From positions 3,224,001-3,288,000 of the forward strand of contig NZ_CP062159.1 of assembly GCF_014844035.1 (NCBI RefSeq): a stretch of DNA of 64,000 nt, written 5' to 3'. Below, piece after piece: positions 57,625 through 64,000 of the stretch. Within the stretch, counting starts at the first letter, position 1; each line of letters opens with the position of its first letter. Both the position numbers and the translations under genes were made by a program. Source of the stretch: Flavobacterium sp. MDT1-60. GTDB lineage: Bacteria > Bacteroidota > Bacteroidia > Flavobacteriales > Flavobacteriaceae. The notes below the pieces were generated by a model that was not told where the DNA came from, did no database searches, and saw only the letters and a program-made list of their open reading frames with translations.

Positions 57625-58866
57625 ATGCAGAAATTCAGATTATTTATTTTGCTTTTGATTGGAATTTCTGGTTTTGCACAAACTAAGGTTTTATATGATC
57701 AAAGTGTTGAAGCTTATAAGAACAAAGATTATCTTTTGTTTTTAAAATTGACTAAACAGTTGGACAGTATTCGGCCAATGCATCCGACTTTTACTTATAA
57801 TTTGGCATCTGCTTATGTTTTAAGTGGAAAAAAAGAAGAAGCTTTATTGGTTTTAAAAAGGATGGTTCTGGCAAATAATGCCATTGCTTTTGAAGAGGAT
57901 ACTGATTTTGAATCTATAAAAAACGAGAAGGAATTTAAAGATTTGCTAGAGTTAAAAGCTTCACAATCAAAAATAATTGAAAATTCTGTGGAGAAAATAA
58001 GTCTTTCAGAAAAAGATCTTCATCCGGAGGGATTGCTTTATTTGCAGAAACAAAGACTTTGGCTGGCATCGAGTATTCGGAATAAAAAAGTTGTTTCTTT
58101 TGATAAAAATGGAAAATGTTCTGATTGGTTTACAGAATGTCCTTATTCGGTTTTTGCTTTAAAAACAGATTCGGATGAAAAATATCTTTGGGTTGCCTGC
58201 TCGGCGATTCCTGAGATGGAAGGTTTCTCTAAAGAAATAGGTGGGAAAAGCGAAATTTTAAAAATTGAAATTGCCACGAAAAAATTGGTCAAGCGTTATA
58301 CTGTTAACGGAAATCATGTTTTTGGAGATTTAATTGTGGCAAAAAATAATGATGTTTATATTTCAGATAGTGCTGAACCGATTCTTTATAAAATTGAAAA
58401 AGAGAATTTAATTGTTTGGAAAGATTTAAGGAAAGAAGCTTTTAACCTGCAAGGAATCGCTTTGAATAAAAATGAATCCAAATTGTTTGTTGCTGATTAT
58501 TTGAAAGGGATTATGTCAATTGATATAAAGTCACAAAAAGAAAACTGGCTCGAATTTCCGGAAGAAACTTCTAAAAAAGGAATTGACGGATTGGTTTTTT
58601 ACAAGAATTCGTTAATTGCGATTCAGAATGGAGTAGTGCCGATTCGGATTGTACGTTATAAATTGGATGAAACCGAAGCTAAAATAATTGATTTTAAGGT
58701 TTTAGATAATAACAGGAAGGAATTTGATGAACCTGCATTGGTAACTTTGGTTAAAAATAAAATGTACTTCTTTGCTAATTCGCCTTGGAAATTTTATGAT
58801 AAAGATTTTCAATTAGATATAAGTAAATTTGAAAATCCGAAATTGTTTGAACTTGATCTACAGTAA
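57625..58866 (+). CDS. Exported TPR plus beta-propeller protein (SMP-30-like)
   Basis: A 413-residue protein with a signal peptide (MQKFRLFILLLIGISGFAQ), a TPR-like helical part (about residues 25-110: YNLASAYVLSGKKEEALLVLKRM), and then propeller-type strand repeats (about 125-400: HPEGLLYLQKQRLWLASSIRNKKVVSFD, LFVADYLKGIMSID). It resembles the gluconolactonase/SMP-30 propeller, but I cannot see the metal-binding residues with confidence. Probably periplasmic; function unknown. The ATG at 57625 follows a GTG in frame one codon earlier. The next terminator is at 58987. Confidence 0.8.
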   Translation: MQKFRLFILLLIGISGFAQTKVLYDQSVEAYKNKDYLLFLKLTKQLDSIRPMHPTFTYNLASAYVLSGKKEEALLVLKRMVLANNAIAFEEDTDFESIKNEKEFKDLLELKASQSKIIENSVEKISLSEKDLHPEGLLYLQKQRLWLASSIRNKKVVSFDKNGKCSDWFTECPYSVFALKTDSDEKYLWVACSAIPEMEGFSKEIGGKSEILKIEIATKKLVKRYTVNGNHVFGDLIVAKNNDVYISDSAEPILYKIEKENLIVWKDLRKEAFNLQGIALNKNESKLFVADYLKGIMSIDIKSQKENWLEFPEETSKKGIDGLVFYKNSLIAIQNGVVPIRIVRYKLDETEAKIIDFKVLDNNRKEFDEPALVTLVKNKMYFFANSPWKFYDKDFQLDISKFENPKLFELDLQ

Positions 58867-58986
58867 CCTTTGTCGAAGTTTAAAACTTTGACAAAGGTGG
58901 ATGCTGATAGTGAATTTTGGATGAAGAGAATTTGGATATAATCTTTCTTTATGTTTAAAACTTTGAGAGAGATAGTTACACATAGT

Positions 58987-59024
58987 AAACCCGACAGGTT
59001 TTAAAAAGCTGTCGGGTTTGTTTT
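58987..59024 (+). terminator. Third ACCCGACAG-family terminator
   Basis: AAACCCGACAGGTTTT (58987-59002) pairs with AAAAGCTGTCGGGTTT (59004-59019; one mismatch), followed by GTTTT. It lies about 120 bases after the TPR/propeller gene. Confidence 0.85.
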
Positions 59025-59094
59025 GAGGATTTTTAAATAGGAGGTTGGCAGAATCTGAATCTAAAGGCCTTAAAAACTGCTACTCCTTCTTATT

Positions 59095-59174
59095 TAGCCC
59101 CGATAGAAGTGGAAATCCTTTTGTGCAGTCCCGAGGCTTCGGGATGCACAAAAGATTGTAACGGATAGCGGGAC
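59095..59174 (-). repeat. Dispersed hairpin element, copy 2 (reverse orientation)
   Basis: Read on the minus strand it gives GTCCCGCTATCCGTTACAAT, then CTTTTGTGCA...TGCACAAAAG with an internal CCCGAAGCCTCGGG hairpin, then GATTTCCACTTCTATCGGGG and CTA. It has the same flanks as copy 1 but a different, longer paired centre. The rest of the 58867-59389 gap holds the third ACCCGACAG terminator and the rpsA promoter. Confidence 0.88.
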
Positions 59175-59240
59175 TGAACGTCTTAAAATAGCCTAAATCG
59201 TCTGCTCCTGACCAATTGACTGATAATCATTTATAATTGT

Positions 59241-59271
59241 TTTGCTATTACAAATATTTGTATTAATTTTG
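59241..59271 (+). promoter_or_regulatory. Promoter of rpsA
   Basis: TTTG (59241-59244), a 19 bp spacer and TAATTTTG (59264-59271), one of the best promoter matches in the window; the leader to ATG 59390 is about 110 bases. Confidence 0.85.
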
Positions 59272-59328
59272 CAAACCTTTTGGCGAAGAAGAGTTTCCTT
59301 TAGGTATCAACTATTTATGTAAAACAAC

Positions 59329-59371
59329 TTCTGTTTTTTCTACTGCTTTATGAAACTCGAGGAAAACAGAA
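59329..59371 (+). promoter_or_regulatory. Hairpin in the rpsA leader
   Basis: TTCTGTTTT (59329-59337) pairs perfectly with AAAACAGAA (59363-59371) around a 25-base loop, ending 18 bases before the start codon. Ribosomal protein S1 often represses its own mRNA, so this may be part of an autoregulatory site; this is inference. Confidence 0.45.
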
Positions 59372-59389
59372 TACAAATTTTTTATCAGC

Positions 59390-61171
59390 ATGTCTGAACA
59401 ATTAAAATCACAAGAAGAGTTTTTAGCAAATTTTAACTGGCATAACTTCCAAGAAGGAATTGATGCAGTAGATGAGAAAAACTTACAAGAATTCGAAGAA
59501 CTAGTTTCAAAAACTTTCATCGCTACAGACCAAGAAGAAGTAGTTGAAGGTGTAGTTGTTAGAATTACAGATAGAGACGTTATCGTTGATATCAACGCAA
59601 AATCGGAAGGTGTTATTTCTTTAAACGAATTCCGTTACAACCCGAACTTAAAAGTTGGTGACAAAGTAGAAGTATTAATCGACATCCGTGAGGACAAAAC
59701 AGGTCAATTAGTATTATCTCACAGAAAAGCACGTACTATTAAATCATGGGATAGAGTTATTTCTGCAAACGAAACAGGAGAAATCGTTAATGGTTTTGTA
59801 AAATGCAGAACTAAAGGTGGTATGATCGTTGACGTTTTCGGAATTGAAGCTTTCTTACCTGGTTCTCAAATTGACGTTAAGCCAATTAGAGACTACGATG
59901 TATATGTAAACAAAATGATGGAATTCAAAGTGGTAAAAATTAACCACGAATTCAAAAACGTTGTTGTATCTCATAAAGCGCTTATCGAAGCTGATATCGA
60001 AGTACAGAAAAAAGAAATCATCGGTCAATTACAAAAAGGACAAGTGTTAGAAGGTGTTGTTAAAAACATTACTTCTTATGGTGTGTTCATTGACTTAGGT
60101 GGTGTTGACGGATTAATTCACATTACTGACCTTTCTTGGAGTAGAATCAACCACCCAAGTGAAGTTCTTGAATTAGACCAAAAATTAAACGTTGTAATCC
60201 TTGATTTCGATGATGAGAAAACAAGAATTCAATTAGGATTGAAACAATTAAACGCTCACCCATGGGATGCTTTAGATGCTAATTTAACTATTGGTGATAA
60301 AGTAAAAGGTAAAGTAGTTGTAATCGCTGATTACGGTGCATTTATTGAAGTTGCTGAAGGTGTTGAAGGTTTAATCCACGTTTCTGAAATGTCATGGTCA
60401 ACTCATTTACGTTCTGCTCAGGATTTCGTAAAAGTTGGAGATGTTGTTGAAGCTGTTATCTTAACTTTAGATAGAGATGACCGTAAAATGTCATTAGGTA
60501 TCAAACAATTAACTCAAGATCCATGGACTGACATTACTTCTAAATACCCAGTAGGTTCTAAACATACAGGTATCGTTAGAAACTTTACAAACTTTGGTAT
60601 TTTCGTAGAATTAGAAGAAGGAATTGATGGATTAATTTACATCTCTGACTTATCTTGGACTAAGAAAATCAAACACCCATCTGAATTTGTAAATGTTGGT
60701 GAAAAACTTGATGTAGTTGTATTAGAATTAGATGTTGAAGGACGTAAATTATCTTTAGGTCACAAACAAACTACTGCTAATCCTTGGGATCAATACGAAG
60801 ATTCTTTCGCTGTAGGAACTATCCACAATGGTGAAATTTCTGAAATCGTTGACAAAGGAGCTACTGTAGAATTCGGAGATGATATCGTTGCTTTCATTCC
60901 TACTCGTCACCTTGAAAAAGAAGACGGAAAGAAATTGAAAAAAGGTGATACTGCTGATTTCAAAGTAATCGAATTCAACAAAGAATTCAAAAGAGTAGTT
61001 GCTTCTCACACTGCTATCTTCCGTGAAGAAGAAGAGAAAAACGTGAAAGCTGCAACTGAAAATACTTCATCTAACTCTTCTAATACAAATGCACCAGCTG
61101 CAACTTTAGGAGATAACAATGATGTATTAGCTGCATTAAAAGCTAAAATGGAAAAAACTGAGAAAAAATAA
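59390..61171 (+). CDS. rpsA: 30S ribosomal protein S1
   Basis: S1 helps mRNAs bind to the 30S subunit, which matters in Bacteroidetes because Shine-Dalgarno pairing is little used. The 593-residue protein has about six S1 OB-fold repeats; the best are VLEGVVKNITSYGVFIDLGGVDG, VKGKVVVIADYGAFIEVAEGVEG, and HTGIVRNFTNFGIFVELEEGIDG, each ending in GLIH(I/V)(T/S)(D/E)(L/M)SW-type sequence. A Ser/Asn/Ala-rich C-terminal tail (about 555-593) ends MEKTEKK. It has a strong promoter and terminator and stands alone. Confidence 0.96.
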   Translation: MSEQLKSQEEFLANFNWHNFQEGIDAVDEKNLQEFEELVSKTFIATDQEEVVEGVVVRITDRDVIVDINAKSEGVISLNEFRYNPNLKVGDKVEVLIDIREDKTGQLVLSHRKARTIKSWDRVISANETGEIVNGFVKCRTKGGMIVDVFGIEAFLPGSQIDVKPIRDYDVYVNKMMEFKVVKINHEFKNVVVSHKALIEADIEVQKKEIIGQLQKGQVLEGVVKNITSYGVFIDLGGVDGLIHITDLSWSRINHPSEVLELDQKLNVVILDFDDEKTRIQLGLKQLNAHPWDALDANLTIGDKVKGKVVVIADYGAFIEVAEGVEGLIHVSEMSWSTHLRSAQDFVKVGDVVEAVILTLDRDDRKMSLGIKQLTQDPWTDITSKYPVGSKHTGIVRNFTNFGIFVELEEGIDGLIYISDLSWTKKIKHPSEFVNVGEKLDVVVLELDVEGRKLSLGHKQTTANPWDQYEDSFAVGTIHNGEISEIVDKGATVEFGDDIVAFIPTRHLEKEDGKKLKKGDTADFKVIEFNKEFKRVVASHTAIFREEEEKNVKAATENTSSNSSNTNAPAATLGDNNDVLAALKAKMEKTEKK

Positions 61172-61192
61172 TTCTTAGTTTCCTCTAAATAG

Positions 61193-61222
61193 AAAGTCCC
61201 ACAGCAATGTGGGACTTTTTTT
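61193..61222 (+). terminator. Terminator of rpsA
   Basis: AAAGTCCCACA (61193-61203) pairs perfectly with TGTGGGACTTT (61208-61218) over a GCAA tetraloop, followed by seven T residues. Confidence 0.95.
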
Positions 61223-61325
61223 ATGCATTTTGTTTTAGGTTTTCTTTGTTTGCTTCGCCATTCGGCTTTTAGCCTCGGGTCAGTTTTCAAGTTCTTGTGT
61301 TAGTTTTTTTTTAACCTTTTTTAAA

Positions 61326-61403
61326 ATATAGCCCCCGCTTTCAACCGTGGGAGACATGTTGTGATATTCTTTGCGCTCCAATGGTTGAAACCATTGGATA
61401 TGT
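61326..61403. repeat. REP-like paired palindrome, degenerate relative of 9152-9256
   Basis: Left arm ATATAGCCCCCGCTTTCAAC (from 61326) and right arm, the near-complement, up to 61403. Each arm folds alone: CCCGC...GTGGG on the left, CCAATGG...CCATTGG on the right. TTTCAACC is shared with the element at 9152. The 61172-61621 gap has no gene; it holds the rpsA terminator, this element and the next one. Confidence 0.75.
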
Positions 61404-61488
61404 TGTACTATATTGCCGTAGAAGCGCCATAAGAGGCGTCGTTTGCAGTGGAATTTAGAATTTAAAGAATTGATGTTTTTAATTTTTA

Positions 61489-61612
61489 AGGAGCTATTTA
61501 CTTCGTCAGTCGCTATCGCTCGTGTCCAGCTATCATTCCAATCTTTTGCGCCGAAACCCCGGCACAAAAGGATTTTCCCTTCTATCTGGGCTAGGGCACT
61601 CATTTTCAAAAG
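61489..61612 (+). repeat. Dispersed hairpin element, copy 3
   Basis: GGAGCTATTTACTTCG...GTCCAGCTATCATTCCAAT, then CTTTTGCGCC...GGCACAAAAG as the hairpin, then GATTTTCCCTTCTATCTGGG and CTAGGG, and ends with ATTTTCAAAAGAAG. It carries an insertion of about 25 bp relative to copy 1 in the first half and a different central stem. Confidence 0.85.
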
Positions 61613-61621
61613 AAGTTTTAA

Positions 61622-62154
61622 TTATTTTGTAGCTAATAATTTTGTTTCTTCTGGAGTATAATAGTCAACAATCGCGTAGGAGTTTATTCCTGTTATTTTC
61701 ATTTCATCAAGAATATCTACCAAATTACCGTAATTTGAATTTTTACTTGGTTTATAATTACCGTTACACCTCTTCCAGGTTTACCTCTTTCTACTGAATA
61801 TTCAAGTACTTTTTTATTTCTTTCTAACAGTTCTTTTCTAATTCCATTTTTTCCGTAATACACTTCTTTTGGTGCTTCAATTGAAAAAAAAAATAATCCT
61901 GAATAAGTAATTATTTTGTTATTATCATCAAGCAAAAGGGTTAAAACACGATTTTCATCATGAAGGGCACAACCTGTAAAACGCCATTCATCATCATCAT
62001 AATTAGGTAAATTATATTCCATTGCTTTCGGTTTTGCCAATTCACCAACAACCATAAAAAATATAATCAGCAAAAACGAAATGCTAACCATTGCCGTTAA
62101 ATCGACTCTTGTATTTAACTTTTTACTTCTTACTTTTTTAGGGAGATTTTGCAT
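61622..62154 (-). pseudogene. ExbD/TolR-like protein, frameshifted copy
   Basis: The gene starts at ATG 62154 with MQNLPKKVRSKKLNTRVDL, one transmembrane helix (about residues 22-40), and a periplasmic domain that follows the neighbouring copy closely. After GVTVII the frame leaves the family sequence and ends at 61717. One extra A in the run at 61751-61753 restores KPSKNSNYGNLVDILDEMK and on to LLATK with a stop at 61622, giving 177 residues, close to the 174 of the intact copy. ExbD-like proteins work with ExbB to energise outer-membrane transport; no exbB or tonB lies nearby. Broken gene or sequencing error. Confidence 0.85.
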
Positions 62155-62167
62155 AGTTTATATATTT

Positions 62168-62692
62168 TTATTTGGATGCTAATAATTTTGATTCTTCAGG
62201 AGTATATTCATCTACAATTGCATAGGTGTCAATTTTTGCAATTTTCATTTCATCCAAAATATCAACCAAATTTTTAAAATTGCTTTTTGGACTTGGCTTT
62301 ATGATTATGATTACACCATTTTTTGGTTTTCCCATTGATGTCATATATTCAGATATTTGCTTATTTTTTTTAAAGATTTCTTTTCGAATACTATTATTTT
62401 CAAAAATCAGTTTTTTGGGTTTTTCGCGAGGATATTCCAATAAACCAGAATAAGTAATTATTTTATCATTTTTATCTAATAAAATGGTATAAATCCTTGT
62501 TGCATCAACACAACCAGGTAGGCAATCGTCGCAATCATTATCAGGCAAACTCAAATCCATAACTTTCGGTTTTGCCAATTCACCAACGACCATAAAAAAT
62601 ATAATCAGCAAAAATGAAACGCTGACCATAGCAGTTAAATCAACTCTTGTGCTTAATTTTTTACTTCTTACTTTTTTAGGTAGATTTTCCAT
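62168..62692 (-). CDS. ExbD/TolR-family biopolymer transport protein, intact copy
   Basis: A 174-residue protein with a short basic cytoplasmic N-terminus (KKVRSKKLSTR), then VDLTAMVSVSFLLIIFFMVVG as the transmembrane helix with the Asp just before it that carries protons in ExbD/TolR, and a periplasmic domain ending IVDEYTPEESKLLASK. It is the upstream member of a tandem pair; the first 45 residues of both are nearly identical. ExbB and TonB partners must be encoded elsewhere. Cys residues in DNDCDDCLPGCVD are unusual and may form a disulfide. Confidence 0.87.
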   Translation of the reverse strand: MENLPKKVRSKKLSTRVDLTAMVSVSFLLIIFFMVVGELAKPKVMDLSLPDNDCDDCLPGCVDATRIYTILLDKNDKIITYSGLLEYPREKPKKLIFENNSIRKEIFKKNKQISEYMTSMGKPKNGVIIIIKPSPKSNFKNLVDILDEMKIAKIDTYAIVDEYTPEESKLLASK

Positions 62693-62904
62693 AAATGAGT
62701 CAATTTGGTTACTAAAGTTAATAATAAAAGTAATACAATAAGATTATGAATTTGGAAAATATTTGAAAATAAATTCACGAATTAATATGTTGTTTTACAG
62801 TTGTTTTTGGGATTTTTTCAATGTTTTGAAATCTTTTTTTAATTTTTAGTAAAACCAAATCGGAAACTATCCCGTAAATGAGCTTATAACTTAAAATAGT
62901 ATTT

Positions 62905-63459
62905 ATGAAAACTAGAAAATTTTTAGCCGTAGCAATCTTAACACTTGGATTTGCATTTACATCTTTTGCACAAAAAACAGTAATGGTGGGTGGAGCTGCA
63001 ATGTATCCAAACAAAAATATTGTTGAAAATGCTGTGAACTCAAAAGATCATACAACTTTGGTTGCCGCTGTAAAAGCTGCAGGACTTGTAGAAACATTAC
63101 AAAGCAAAGGACCATTCACCGTTTTTGCTCCAACAAACGAAGCTTTCGCAAAATTACCAACAGGAACTGTTGACACATTATTGAAACCAGAAAACATCAA
63201 AACACTACAAACGATCTTGACCTATCATGTCGTTGCAGGAAAAATGAATTCTTCTGATATTGCTAAAGCAATTAAAATGGGTAAAGGAAAAGCAACGTTT
63301 AAAACTGTAAGTGGTGGAACTCTAACTGCGTGGATGGATGGTGCAGCTTTATACATAAGCGACGAAAGTGGTAACAAATCTAAAGTTACAATTGCTGATG
63401 TTAATCAGTCAAATGGTGTAATTCACGTAGTTGATACTGTTTTATTGCCAAAAATGTAA
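62905..63459 (+). CDS. Exported fasciclin-domain protein
   Basis: A 184-residue protein with a signal peptide (MKTRKFLAVAILTLGFAFTSFAQ) and one FAS1 domain (about residues 45-182): HTTLVAAVKAAGLVETLQSKGPFTVFAPTNEAF for the first conserved block, ILTYHVVAGKMNSSDI in the middle with the YH motif, and NGVIHVVDTVLLP for the last. FAS1 domains mediate cell-surface contacts or biofilm matrix binding; the exact role is unknown. It is a single gene, opposed by the convergent EamA gene. Confidence 0.92.
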   Translation: MKTRKFLAVAILTLGFAFTSFAQKTVMVGGAAMYPNKNIVENAVNSKDHTTLVAAVKAAGLVETLQSKGPFTVFAPTNEAFAKLPTGTVDTLLKPENIKTLQTILTYHVVAGKMNSSDIAKAIKMGKGKATFKTVSGGTLTAWMDGAALYISDESGNKSKVTIADVNQSNGVIHVVDTVLLPKM

Positions 63460-63486
63460 TATTTACTCAAATTCCAATATTTAAAA

Positions 63487-63574
63487 ATTCCAAATTCCAA
63501 CTTTTAAATTAGGTATGAAATTTTATATTCTACAAAATTTAGGCTTAGATAATTTTGGAATTTGGATTTTTTTT
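63487..63574. terminator. Long inverted repeat between fasciclin and EamA genes
   Basis: CCAAATTCCA (63490-63499) pairs with TGGAATTTGG (63556-63565), followed by ATTTTTTTT. The loop is 56 bases, longer than normal. The T-run with TATTGGATTTTT matches the lon terminator layout. Confidence 0.55.
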
Positions 63575-63590
63575 ATTGGATTTTTTATAT

Positions 63591-64000
63591 TTATCGTTTA
63601 GCCGTCAAGGTTGATCCAGCCGAAGCGATAACAACACAAACTACAGCCAGAATTTCATAAAAACTTAGACTTTCCTGTAAAAAAACAAATGCACAAATAG
63701 CTGCAGCGGCTGGTTCTAAGCTCATTAAAATACTAAAAGTACGTGGAGGCAGCTGACCTAAAGCTTTCATTTCTAAAGTAAACGGAATAGCGCTAGACAA
63801 AAGAGCTAATGCGACTCCCATACCTAAAAACTTTGGAGTAAGATTATCAAGACCGTTTTCGAAAAATCCAAAAGGCAGAATTAAAATAGCAGCAAAGAGC
63901 ATTCCGGTCGAAACTGCCTGACCGCTATTCATAATCTTTGAAATTTTTCCACCCAAAACAATATAGGCTGCCCAAAGTGCGCCTGCCAAAAGAGCAAATA
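63591..64000 (-). CDS. EamA-family transporter, C-terminal part (runs off the window)
   Basis: The 136 visible residues form the C-terminal part of a drug/metabolite transporter (DMT superfamily): five hydrophobic segments and the EamA repeat signature AIPFTLEMKALGQLPPRTFSILMSLEPAAAAICAFVFLQE. The frame is open to base 64000, so a TTG near 63989 is internal and not a start. Members export small metabolites; the substrate is unknown. Confidence 0.88.
   Translation of the reverse strand, partial: FALLAGALWAAYIVLGGKISKIMNSGQAVSTGMLFAAILILPFGFFENGLDNLTPKFLGMGVALALLSSAIPFTLEMKALGQLPPRTFSILMSLEPAAAAICAFVFLQESLSFYEILAVVCVVIASAGSTLTAKR

Noticed and set aside
61280..61661. Open frames across the 61172-61621 gap on both strands
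   Set aside because: They cross the REP-like palindrome and the third copy of the hairpin element and have no family resemblance.

Overview
The window is a 64 kb stretch of chromosome from a member of the Bacteroidetes, almost certainly a Flavobacterium. The evidence is a complete rRNA operon of flavobacterial type, low G+C, Bacteroidetes-type promoters (TTG or TTTG, about 19-20 bp, then TAnnTTTG), a lack of Shine-Dalgarno sites before most genes, and phylum-specific genes: the gliding genes gldF and gldG, a PorQ-like type IX secretion protein, DUF4294 and head-GIN proteins. I see no prophage, insertion sequence, integron, CRISPR array or plasmid gene.

Layout. 1-9000: the 5' part of mnmE, a two-domain universal stress protein, a membrane MutS-like ATPase, a FrnE-type DsbA protein, dnaN, gldG-gldF and a small monooxygenase-fold protein. 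9000-18700: SAM hydrolase, phoH, DUF1801, a HAD phosphatase, an S9 peptidase, purC, an SRPBCC protein, an ankyrin protein and a DUF2238 membrane protein. 18800-26400: a complete heavy-metal-type RND efflux system (TolC, adaptor, pump) with its own histidine kinase and response regulator; repeated TTAAGGTC boxes before the TolC gene look like the regulator's operator. 26475-28339: an M42 aminopeptidase and a DUF4294 protein. 28800-34620: the rrn operon (three tandem promoters, 16S, tRNA-Ile, tRNA-Ala, 23S, 5S, terminator). 35000-37500: DUF1569, a frameshifted NTF2-like gene, endonuclease III and an alpha/beta hydrolase. 37540-44780: a glycogen cluster (glycogen synthase, glgC, glgB, GH31 glucosidase). 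44866-50116: an M48 lipoprotein protease, an MFS exporter-like protein, and an ECF sigma / membrane anti-sigma-like / two adhesin-like beta-repeat proteins operon. 50390-61171: lon, porQ, two tandem L,D-transpeptidase-like genes, cmk, a nucleoside-permease-like MFS protein, a TPR/propeller protein and rpsA. 61600-64000: a tandem pair of ExbD-like genes (one frameshifted), a fasciclin protein and the 3' part of an EamA transporter.

The most unusual content lies between genes. Nearly every larger gap holds palindromic or nested inverted repeats belonging to several families that recur within the window: three terminators with the same ACCCGACAG stem, three copies of an 80-110 bp element whose central hairpin differs in sequence but keeps pairing, two REP-like paired palindromes, and CACAGATT- and GCAAAG-type nested inverted repeats. 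Two genes carry independent one-base losses in A-runs. No wholly new multi-gene system is evident; the best leads are the covarying dispersed element, the predicted operator of the efflux system, the sigma-factor operon, and an 18-bp palindrome between the alpha/beta hydrolase and the glycogen genes.
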